DNA of 6,127 nucleotides, from NCBI GenBank assembly GCA_002327225.1, contig DCUN01000152.1, positions 1-6,127 of the forward strand. The letters run 5' to 3'. Below, one piece after another: positions 1-5,208 of the stretch. A model generated the notes under the pieces. It saw nothing but the letters and a program-made list of their open reading frames with translations, made no database searches and was not told the DNA's origin. This DNA comes from Desulfobulbaceae bacterium UBA2213 (lineage in GTDB: Bacteria > Desulfobacterota > Desulfobulbia > Desulfobulbales > Desulfocapsaceae). A program made the position numbers and the translations under genes. Within the stretch, counting starts at the first letter, position 1. Each line of letters starts with the position of its first letter.

Positions 1-878
1 CGGTCACGCTCATATTGCCCGGATACCAGGGGCTCGGAAAAGTAGCTTCCGGTGGGGTCGTCCTTGCGGCGGTCTCCATAGGCAAAATCAAACAACCAGG
101 GGCCGCGGGCCAGATGGGTGAAGAATTCCTTGTCCCGCTCACCATCCATGCCGCTCGCCACGCCGCTGTCGTTTGCATAGAAACTGGGGTCGTCAGTCGC
201 ACCCGGATATTCGAAGAACAGATCCTCTCCCCTGGCCTTGTAGGCGGAGGCGGATAGCAGCATATCGATCCCGTTGTCCAGTGTTTTGCCCCAGGTCGCC
301 CGGCCCTGTCCCGCGGACTGCGGGTCTTCGTAAGATACCGCCAGTTCGGTGCCGTCCACCCCTGCGCCGCTACGGGTCACCACGTTGATGACGCCGAACA
401 GGGCATTCTGACCATACACTGCGCCACCGGGGCCGGGAATGAATTCGATGCGCTCAACCAGATCCAGATCGAGGGGGAATACCCTATCAAACGATGCGCC
501 GTCATACACCACATCGTTTATTCGATTCCCATTGACGGTGAGCAGCACCCGGGTATTGAAATCGCCGGGCAGGCCAAAACCGCGCGTGCCCAGATAACTG
601 TACTGGCGGTCGTAGGTGGTATGGATTCCGGGCAGGCTGGCCAGGGCCTCGCTCAGGGTACGCCAGCCGAAGGCCTTGATTTCATTGCGGGTAATGATGC
701 TTACGGCGGCGGCGACCTTCTCCTGCCTCTGCTCGTACTTGGAGGCACTGATGATGGGGATATCAAGCAGTTGCTCCAGGGAAAGTTCGGTCAGATCCGC
801 CTTGGCCCAGGCAGGGGGCGCCCAGACGGCGCCCAGCAGCAGAGAAAGGTGGATCAGACGTAAGGTGGGACGAATCAT
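1..878 (-). CDS. TonB-dependent outer-membrane receptor, N-terminal part (runs off the left edge)
   Basis: Reading the minus strand from ATG at 878-876 gives 292 open codons to the window edge, so the C-terminal beta-barrel is missing. Residues 1-25 form a signal peptide (basic MIRPTLR, hydrophobic LSLLLGAVW, AWA cleavage motif before K26). The mature N-terminus begins DLTELSLEQLLDIPI, a start typical of one proteobacterial receptor subgroup. Residues about 50-168 are the plug domain: SIITRNEIKAFGWRTLSEAL, then LPGI, TRGFG, VNGNRIND, VERIEFIPGPGGAVYG and FGVINVVTR, which match the family's conserved plug motifs. Barrel strands begin after residue 170. The protein would use TonB/ExbBD energy to import a ligand across the outer membrane. 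Family members carry siderophores, cobalamin, metals or sugars, and the ligand cannot be told here. The start is supported by AGAGGT four bases upstream. The gene is divergent from the exporter operon. The family is certain; the substrate is unknown. Confidence 0.95.
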   Translation of the reverse strand, partial: MIRPTLRLIHLSLLLGAVWAPPAWAKADLTELSLEQLLDIPIISASKYEQRQEKVAAAVSIITRNEIKAFGWRTLSEALASLPGIHTTYDRQYSYLGTRGFGLPGDFNTRVLLTVNGNRINDVVYDGASFDRVFPLDLDLVERIEFIPGPGGAVYGQNALFGVINVVTRSGAGVDGTELAVSYEDPQSAGQGRATWGKTLDNGIDMLLSASAYKARGEDLFFEYPGATDDPSFYANDSGVASGMDGERDKEFFTHLARGPWLFDFAYGDRRKDDPTGSYFSEPLVSGQYERD

Positions 879-882
879 GGTG

Positions 883-888
883 ACCTCT
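883..888 (-). promoter_or_regulatory. Ribosome binding site of the TonB-dependent receptor gene
   Basis: On the minus strand AGAGGT lies four bases before the ATG at 878. It fixes the start codon and places the signal peptide at the true N-terminus. The 14-base string AAGAGGTCACCATG, including the start codon, recurs exactly at the nifM-like gene (5198-5211). Confidence 0.75.
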
Positions 889-1027
889 TCGGAACGTTTA
901 ACCTACTGACCCCTATGAACGGGATAAGTGCCTGCCTGGACAAAACAGGACTCAAAACCCTCTCAATCTGAGTGACACACGCTACAGGCTTCAGGCAAAA
1001 CAGTGTAACGTAGAGACTGAAGTTATC

Positions 1028-1047
1028 TAGTGCCTGAACGAAAACCC
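1028..1047 (+). repeat. Left terminal inverted repeat of the MITE-like segment
   Basis: TAGTGCCTGAACGAAAACCC matches the reverse complement of 1341-1360 at 19 of 20 positions. A match this long at random within 600 bp is very unlikely. Confidence 0.75.
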
Positions 1048-1135
1048 TATGATGTTAATAGAATCAGGGCCTTGACGACCTTTTTTGTAACGAAGATTTG
1101 GTAATTCAATCGGTAGTTGCACTCCGGCATGGCCA

Positions 1136-1207
1136 TATCGCCAGCAGGGGCTGGCTCCTACGTGAGGGCTGTCGCCCTGGGGTAGGAGCCAGCCCCTGCT
1201 GGCGATA
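1136..1207. repeat. REPIN-like element: two inverted REP units, perfect 26-bp arms
   Basis: Arms 1136-1161 and 1182-1207 are exact reverse complements over 26 bp, with a 20-base centre that can itself fold (AGGGC 1165-1169 with GCCCT 1174-1178). Each arm, read outside-in on its own strand, is one REP unit: GTAGGAGCCAGCCCCTGCTG and a short tail. The unit has a GTAG head followed by a six-pair hairpin GCCAGC/GCTGGC with a four-base loop (1188-1203; mirror copy 1140-1155). GTAG-headed REP units, such as the Pseudomonas GTAGGAGCGAGC-type, are known to be dispersed by RAYT (TnpA-REP, Y1 HUH) transposases, and inverted doublets are called REPINs. No RAYT gene is in the window, so mobilisation in trans is inferred. 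A rho-independent terminator is unlikely because no T-tract follows on either strand. Confidence 0.8.
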
Positions 1208-1340
1208 ACGGGCTACCCACAAGGCACAGTGTCTTGCACGATATCCCTACGCTGCCCTTTCATGGTGGATAAAAAATAGAATTTTCAAGAAAACTTCATC
1301 ACAAAAAAACTTTCCTGAGCCTTTTATAGCAAAAATCTTG

Positions 1341-1360
1341 GGGTTTTCGTTCAGACACTA
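1341..1360 (-). repeat. Right terminal inverted repeat of the MITE-like segment
   Basis: On the minus strand this reads TAGTGTCTGAACGAAAACCC, the partner of 1028-1047 with one mismatch. An additional C at 1340 (minus strand) continues a C-run that the left arm lacks. Confidence 0.75.
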
Positions 1361-1388
1361 CCTACGTTATAAGTGAAAAAGAACTTTG

Positions 1389-1420
1389 TTGTCAACCATA
1401 GGATGCTGAATTGTCACCAT
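1389..1420 (+). promoter_or_regulatory. Direct repeat TTGTCA(A)CCAT in the exporter leader, possible operator or -35 region
   Basis: TTGTCAACCAT at 1389 and TTGTCACCAT at 1411 start 22 bp apart, about two helical turns. Such a spacing suits a dimer bound to one face of DNA. The second copy runs into the near-palindrome ACCATTATGGT (1417-1427). TTGTCA also resembles a sigma-70 -35 box, but the best downstream match (TAAAAT, 1431-1436) is only 14 bases away, so I do not call a promoter. The role as an operator is inferred. Confidence 0.25.
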
Positions 1421-1450
1421 TATGGTAGCATAAAATTTCCTATCATTAAC

Positions 1451-1465
1451 AAAAATCAGATTTTT
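1451..1465. promoter_or_regulatory. 15-bp palindrome abutting the ABC ATPase start codon
   Basis: AAAAATC-A-GATTTTT is a perfect inverted repeat with a one-base centre, ending two bases before the ATG at 1468. It occupies the place where a Shine-Dalgarno sequence would be expected. It could be a small operator or simply an A/T-rich unstructured leader; a hairpin with a one-base loop is sterically poor in RNA. Confidence 0.3.
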
Positions 1466-1467
1466 AT

Positions 1468-2352
1468 ATGAATCAAATAATTGAAGTCATACATCTCAAA
1501 AAAGTTTTTGGAGAGAATACAGCGGTAAGAGATGCCTCTTTTTCGGTCAAAGAGGGGATCTGTTTTGGTTTGCTGGGACCAAATGGCGCCGGCAAGAGCA
1601 CCACTATGGAGATCGTCGAGGATATTATTGGTGCCAGCAGTGGCGAGATCCTCTACAACGGACGGCCCAGAAGCGCCTCCTTCCGCGAAGAAATCGGCAT
1701 CCAGTTCCAGCATACCTCGCTGCTCAATTTTCTCTCGGTGAAGGAGACCCTGCTCTCCTTCCACAAACTGTATCAGCAGCCGGAAGAACTGCAAGTCCTG
1801 ATCGAGCGCTGCGACCTTACTCCCATCTTGAAACGGCGGAACAATCAGCTCTCCGGCGGCCAGCTGCAGCGCCTGATGCTGGCCTTAGCCCTTGTCAACA
1901 GGCCGCGTCTGGTCTTCCTTGATGAGCCGTCGACCGGTCTTGATCCGCAATCGCGACGAAACCTATGGGATATCGTCCGCCAGATCAAGGCAGAAGGGAA
2001 GACCATTATCATGACCACCCACTCCATGGAGGAGGCGGAGTATCTCTGCGACGAGGTGGCGATCATGGATATGGGCAGCATCATTGCCTGGGACACCCCG
2101 GCCCGGCTGGTTCAGGCCCACTGCAAAGGGAGCTCCATACTCCTGCCGGAATCGGCCTTCAAGATGAGCCTGAAGAGCTTGCCTTTTCTCTGGACGCGCC
2201 GTGACAAGACTATCGTACTTGAGACCAGCCAGGTCCATGAAGGACTGAACACCTTGCTGAATCTCGATATTGACCTTACAGAAATGGCCGTTCATACACC
2301 GAATCTCGAAGATGTTTTCTTATGTCTGACCGGCAAAGGGCTGAGGGATTAA
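1468..2352 (+). CDS. ABC transporter ATP-binding protein (DrrA/NodI/NatA-type exporter ATPase)
   Basis: This 294-residue protein is the nucleotide-binding subunit that should power the permease encoded next. All ABC motifs are intact: Walker A GPNGAGKST (37-45), Q-loop glutamine Q81 in QFQHTSLL, signature LSGGQ (128-132), Walker B LVFLDEP (148-154, with catalytic E153), D-loop GLD (157-159) and the switch histidine H185 in MTTHSMEEAE. Residues after about 215 form the C-terminal extension seen in DrrA-like exporter ATPases, ending NLEDVFLCLTGKGLRD; the LEDVF motif is characteristic of that group. The start at 1468 leaves no missing domain and no in-frame alternative looks better, yet no Shine-Dalgarno sequence precedes it. 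The first 25 codons are A/T-rich compared with the rest, as is common where initiation relies on an unstructured leader. It heads a plus-strand operon with the permease 66 bp downstream. The substrate is unknown. Confidence 0.95.
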   Translation: MNQIIEVIHLKKVFGENTAVRDASFSVKEGICFGLLGPNGAGKSTTMEIVEDIIGASSGEILYNGRPRSASFREEIGIQFQHTSLLNFLSVKETLLSFHKLYQQPEELQVLIERCDLTPILKRRNNQLSGGQLQRLMLALALVNRPRLVFLDEPSTGLDPQSRRNLWDIVRQIKAEGKTIIMTTHSMEEAEYLCDEVAIMDMGSIIAWDTPARLVQAHCKGSSILLPESAFKMSLKSLPFLWTRRDKTIVLETSQVHEGLNTLLNLDIDLTEMAVHTPNLEDVFLCLTGKGLRD

Positions 2353-2418
2353 AAGGGTTCCTGCATAAAAAACGTTCCAAACTCACTCAGAGTATTCAAT
2401 AAGCACACGATGTAAACC

Positions 2419-3468
2419 ATGAATTTCAAACGCATGTGGGCCATGTTTACGGCCAGAAATCACGAATTTTTCCGGGACAAAGCCGCCTTTGGCTGGAACT
2501 TTGCCTTTCCCTTCCTGATCATTGTCGGTTTTGGTCTCATCTTCGGGGCCAAGGAGCATCAACAGTTCAAGATCGGTCTCTTCTCTGGTGAAACCAAGAC
2601 CCTGGAGGCCGGTACGGAAAGCACGGTGCCCCTTGCCTTTCAACAGGGGAAATACCTGCAGTTCATCAATTTCCCCAACCAGACGGAAGGTGAACAGAAG
2701 CTGCAGCACCACAAGATTGACCTGCTGCTCGACAGTCGCTCCCCGGAACACCGCTACTGGATCAATGATTCTTCTCCCAACGGCTACATTGCTGAACAGA
2801 TCTTCCTCGCCTCCCTGATGAAAACCAGCGAGAAAGCGGCCGACAAGCAGCTTGTCAAAGGAGTGCAGATCCGCTACATCGACTGGCTTTTTCCCGGAAT
2901 CCTGGGCATGAACATGATGTTTTCCGCCCTCTGGGGGGTCGGCTATGTGGTGGTGCGCTATCGCAAAAACGGGGCCCTGAAACGGCTCAAAGCCACGCCT
3001 CTCACCCCTCTCGAATATCTGAGCGCCCAGATGCTCTCCCGCATCTTTCTTATCATGTTCACCCTTATCGTGGTCTGGATCGGCTCCGATATGATCTTCC
3101 ACTTTCAGGTCCATGGCAGCTATGCTACCCTGGCCCTGATCTTTTTCTTAGGCGGCCTCAGCCTCTGTTCCATGGGACTTGTTCTGGCGGCCCGTGGAAC
3201 CAGCGAAGAGTTCACCAGCGGCATCCTCAACTTCATCTCCTGGCCGATGATGTTCCTCTCAGAGGTCTGGTTTTCCCTCGAAGGCTCTCCCGCCTGGATT
3301 CAGGCCATAGCCAAACTCTTCCCCCTGACCCATTTGCTGACCGGGGCCCGCAAGATCATGAACGACGGGGCCACGCTTGTTGATGTCCGGATCGAGTGCC
3401 TGGTGCTGGTGCTCACCACCCTCATCTCCCTGACTATCGCCGCCAGACTCTTCTCCTGGAACGAATGA
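2419..3468 (+). CDS. ABC-2 type transporter permease
   Basis: This 349-residue inner-membrane protein is the likely partner of the preceding ATPase. Hydrophobic segments lie at about 24-43, 157-179, 208-228, 233-257, 266-287 and 325-345, giving six membrane spans. A polar domain of about 110 residues sits between spans 1 and 2, as in the longer ABC-2 permeases (YhhJ/DrrB-like). The cytoplasmic stretch after span 2, YRKNGALKRLKATPLTPLEY (181-200), is the typical ABC-2 loop that follows the second span and probably contacts the ATPase. The stretch at 290-310 (PAWIQAIAKLFPLTHLLTGA) matches the family's conserved region before the last span. ATG 2419 has no clear Shine-Dalgarno sequence; the ATG at 2410 is followed directly by a stop, so 2419 is the first usable start. 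The gene ends in a four-base ATGA overlap with tatD. It probably works as a homodimer because no second permease is present. Export of a drug, lipid or polysaccharide is possible, but nothing here decides it. Confidence 0.92.
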   Translation: MNFKRMWAMFTARNHEFFRDKAAFGWNFAFPFLIIVGFGLIFGAKEHQQFKIGLFSGETKTLEAGTESTVPLAFQQGKYLQFINFPNQTEGEQKLQHHKIDLLLDSRSPEHRYWINDSSPNGYIAEQIFLASLMKTSEKAADKQLVKGVQIRYIDWLFPGILGMNMMFSALWGVGYVVVRYRKNGALKRLKATPLTPLEYLSAQMLSRIFLIMFTLIVVWIGSDMIFHFQVHGSYATLALIFFLGGLSLCSMGLVLAARGTSEEFTSGILNFISWPMMFLSEVWFSLEGSPAWIQAIAKLFPLTHLLTGARKIMNDGATLVDVRIECLVLVLTTLISLTIAARLFSWNE

Positions 3469-4253
3469 GAGAGACAGCCGCCAGATACCTTGACAGTCAC
3501 TGCCACCTGCAGGCAAGCCGCTTCATCCCGGAAATGAGCCGCATCATGGCAAGGGCCAGGACAGCGGGTGTTACCAGAATCTTCTGCAACGCCACCCGTG
3601 AAGAAGAGTGGCGGACGGTGGTCGATCTGGCAGCAAGGGAAGAGGAGGTCCTCCCGTTTCTGGGGATTCATCCCTGGTTTGCGGAAAGTGCCAGGGCAGA
3701 CTGGGAAGTGAGGCTCATGGATCTGCTGCTGCAGGTTCCGGCAGGCATAGGTGAATGCGGCCTGGACAAGAGCTGCCGGGCCGATTTTTCACTCCAGCAG
3801 CAGCTCTTTGCAACCCAGCTGCAGATGGCCTCGGAACTGAGACGCCCTCTGGTCATCCACTGTGTCAGGGCCTGGGGCAGGCTGCTGGAGCTGCTGGAGG
3901 GATGTGCCGGCCCGCTGCCGCCGATGATGATCCATTCATTCAGCGGCTCGATTGAGACCCTGCAGCGGTTGATCAGGCTTGGCTGCTTCATCTCTTTTTC
4001 CCCCAGGCTGGCCACCGACAGCACGATCCACCCCTGCTTTCTGGCAACCCCGCTGACCAGGCTGCTCCTGGAGACCGACGGCCAGGGCCGTCCTGCTCCT
4101 GCCAATGAGCAAACCATGGTTTACGATGAACCGGCTGCCATCCCTCTGCTGTACCAATCAGCTGCCAGGATGCGCGACATGGAGCTGCACACATTCTGCC
4201 ACGAGATATGGAGAAATGGAGAGATTTTCACGGATACACTCTTTCCTCGGTGA
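3465..4253 (+). CDS. tatD: TatD-family metal-dependent hydrolase (deoxyribonuclease-like)
   Basis: This 262-residue protein is a TIM-barrel amidohydrolase of the TatD family, which uses two divalent metals; members act as 3'-5' exonucleases in DNA repair or quality control. All expected ligands are present: H12 and H14 in LDSHCHL, E97 in GECGLD (GEIGLD in most members), H132 in PLVIHC, H157 in MIHSFSG, and D205 in LLLETD. GIHPWF (67-72) is another family hallmark. The length is usual. The frame stays open to 3396, but the start at 3465 is chosen because it sits in an ATGA overlap with the permease stop and puts the HxH motif near the N-terminus, as in relatives. The Shine-Dalgarno is weak, consistent with translational re-initiation from the permease. 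The 3' end overlaps tcdA by 38 bases. The protein should be cytoplasmic. A specific paralogue (TatD, YcfH or YjjV) cannot be chosen with certainty. Confidence 0.93.
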   Translation: MRETAARYLDSHCHLQASRFIPEMSRIMARARTAGVTRIFCNATREEEWRTVVDLAAREEEVLPFLGIHPWFAESARADWEVRLMDLLLQVPAGIGECGLDKSCRADFSLQQQLFATQLQMASELRRPLVIHCVRAWGRLLELLEGCAGPLPPMMIHSFSGSIETLQRLIRLGCFISFSPRLATDSTIHPCFLATPLTRLLLETDGQGRPAPANEQTMVYDEPAAIPLLYQSAARMRDMELHTFCHEIWRNGEIFTDTLFPR

Positions 4254-4962
4254 GGAGGGATTCCAGTTACTGCAGCAGAGTTTCATCACCATTGTCGGCA
4301 TCGGCGCGGTGGGTGGGCATGTGGCCGAGGCACTGGCCCGGTCCGGAAGCAATCGACTGCGCCTGGTCGACTTTGATATCATCCAGCCATCCAATATCAA
4401 CCGCCAGATCATGGCCCTCGAAACCACACTCGGCCGCCCCAAGGTGGAGGTGGCAAAGGAGCGAATTGCGGCCATCAACCCCGCCTGCCAGGTGGAGGCC
4501 TTGCAGCTCTTTGCCGGGCAGGAAACTCTGGAGCAGATCCTCTCTCCACCTCCGGACATCCTCATCGACGCCATCGACTCCATGAACCCCAAGGTGCAGC
4601 TGCTGACAGAGGCCCACCGACGCCGCATCCCCACCATCTCGTCGATGGGGGCGGCCCTGCGCTCCGACCCCACCCAGATCCACATCGCTGATATCATGGA
4701 CACCAAAAACTGCCCCCTGGCCAGACGCCTGCGCCAACGGCTCAGACGCACCGGCGTCGAACGGGGCATCTCCTGTGTTTTTTCCACAGAAGCCGTCTCC
4801 TACCAGTATGATGAACCGGAGGAAGCAGCCGACACCGAATCCCCCTTCGCCGAGCGGGGACGTCAACGACGCAGCCTGGGCAGCCTGCCCACCCTGACCG
4901 GCATTTTCGGTCTTATCATTGCCAATGAAGTGATCCTCAGGCTCAGCAACACACGGCCATGA
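4216..4962 (+). CDS. tcdA: TcdA-like tRNA threonylcarbamoyladenosine dehydratase (ThiF/E1 superfamily)
   Basis: This 248-residue protein matches E. coli TcdA (YgdL), which uses ATP to dehydrate t6A at position 37 of ANN-decoding tRNAs into the cyclic form ct6A. Visible E1-type features are the dinucleotide loop GIGAVG (28-33), VDFD (51-54), the arginine motif SNINRQI (59-65), K76 in GRPKVEVA, and DAIDS (118-122). The TcdA-specific parts follow: DPTQIHIADI (151-160), the KNCPLARRLRQRL helix, and CVFSTEA (187-193), which corresponds to DCVFSTEA in the E. coli protein. The C-terminus ends in a hydrophobic GIFGLIIANEVIL helix. The N-terminal REEF-like segment is slightly shorter than in E. coli (268 residues). 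Start 4216 follows GGAG by only two bases; the frame is open back to 4105, but that upstream part overlaps tatD and lacks family resemblance. The 38-base overlap with tatD suggests coupled translation. ThiF or MoeB is unlikely, since no zinc-binding CxxC pairs are present. Confidence 0.92.
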   Translation: MERFSRIHSFLGEEGFQLLQQSFITIVGIGAVGGHVAEALARSGSNRLRLVDFDIIQPSNINRQIMALETTLGRPKVEVAKERIAAINPACQVEALQLFAGQETLEQILSPPPDILIDAIDSMNPKVQLLTEAHRRRIPTISSMGAALRSDPTQIHIADIMDTKNCPLARRLRQRLRRTGVERGISCVFSTEAVSYQYDEPEEAADTESPFAERGRQRRSLGSLPTLTGIFGLIIANEVILRLSNTRP

Positions 4963-5072
4963 CCTGCTTCACAGCATCGTCAGCGGCTGGCCTGAAACAA
5001 CTCCGACTATCCCTGTGGCCCCCTCCGCCATTGCCAAGGCAAAAAAAAAAAGTTCCCATCCCTACTTAAAAT

Positions 5073-5101
5073 TTCATTTCCTGGGGATGATGCGCTACAA
5101 T
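5073..5101 (+). promoter_or_regulatory. Possible sigma-70 promoter for the nifM-like gene
   Basis: TTCATT (5073-5078), a 17-base spacer and TACAAT (5096-5101) form a weak -35 with a good -10. Transcription would begin near 5108, giving a leader of about 100 bases. The A11 tract just upstream could act as an UP-like element. The call rests on pattern match only. Confidence 0.35.
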
Positions 5102-5198
5102 AAAAGAAAAACCGATCGACACCAGGCCATCCATGGTTGTCGTCAGAAAAAGGTCAGGAATGGAATGATTCTTTCGTAATGACTTCTCAACAGCAGAA

Positions 5199-5204
5199 AG
5201 AGGT
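5199..5204 (+). promoter_or_regulatory. Ribosome binding site that decides the nifM-like start
   Basis: AGAGGT lies four bases before the ATG at 5209. The frame is open further upstream, with a TTG at 5137 and an ATG at 5179, but neither has a Shine-Dalgarno sequence at workable distance, so 5209 is preferred. Confidence 0.75.
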
Positions 5205-5208
5205 CACC

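Larger units (their letters stand above)
1028..1360. mobile_element. MITE-like or decayed insertion-sequence segment with terminal inverted repeats and TA flanks
   Basis: The segment is bounded by 1028-1047 (TAGTGCCTGAACGAAAACCC) and by 1341-1360, whose reverse complement differs only at one base (T for C at the sixth position). The outermost dinucleotide on each side is TA, which would fit a duplicated TA target as made by IS630/Tc1-mariner-type transposases; the remaining repeats would then be 18 bp. Beyond the 20-bp arms the similarity becomes patchy. The 290-bp interior has no transposase frame and carries a REPIN-like palindrome. I infer a non-autonomous element, or the fused ends of a deleted one. 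The outer borders are uncertain, because an 8-bp inverted pair (TAACGTAG at 1006-1013, CTACGTTA at 1362-1369) lies just outside. The transposase family cannot be assigned from the sequence alone. Confidence 0.55.
879..1467. other. 589-bp non-coding divergent intergenic region
   Basis: This region separates the minus-strand receptor gene from the plus-strand exporter operon. I see no credible coding frame in either direction. It holds a MITE-like segment (1028-1360), a REPIN-like inverted repeat inside it (1136-1207), a direct repeat (1389-1420) and a palindrome next to the exporter start (1451-1465). The receptor promoter should lie between about 885 and 1027 on the minus strand, but I found no convincing -35/-10 pair there. 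The right part (about 1260-1470) is markedly richer in A+T than the genes around it. Confidence 0.8.
4963..5208. other. Intergenic region between tcdA and the nifM-like gene
   Basis: This 246-bp stretch has no convincing gene. It contains an A11 tract (5041-5051), a possible sigma-70 promoter (5073-5101), and a leader of about 100 bases before the nifM-like start. I looked for a sigma-54 site (GG-N10-GC) and for a NifA upstream site (TGT-N10-ACA) and saw neither. No clear terminator for tcdA is present on the plus strand. Confidence 0.6.

Noticed and set aside
616..909. Plus-strand open frames across the receptor gene, including a 97-residue one.
   Set aside because: They lie antisense to a receptor frame with clear plug motifs and a signal peptide, and show no family features.
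879..1027. A riboswitch in the receptor leader, such as a cobalamin type.
   Set aside because: I could not find conserved core boxes, and the leader between the likely promoter region and the ATG is short.
1136..1207. The perfect inverted repeat as a CRISPR remnant or a bidirectional terminator.
   Set aside because: There is only one unit with no spacers and no T-tract on either side; the GTAG head and internal hairpins fit a REPIN better.
2383..3114. A 243-residue minus-strand open frame opposite the permease.
   Set aside because: It is rich in Asp, Glu, His and Gly, as expected for the antisense of membrane-protein codons, has no recognisable domain, and the plus frame is a clear ABC-2 permease.
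5041..5089. Minus-strand terminator: CATCCC (5057-5062) pairs with GGGATG (5084-5089) and is followed on the minus strand by T11 (5051-5041).
   Set aside because: The stem is only six pairs with a 21-base loop, and no minus-strand gene lies to its right within the window to be terminated.
4963..5136. Sigma-54/NifA control of the nifM-like gene, e.g. TGGGGATGATGCGCT near 5082.
   Set aside because: The GG and GC elements are not at the required 10-base separation, and no TGT-N10-ACA site is present upstream.
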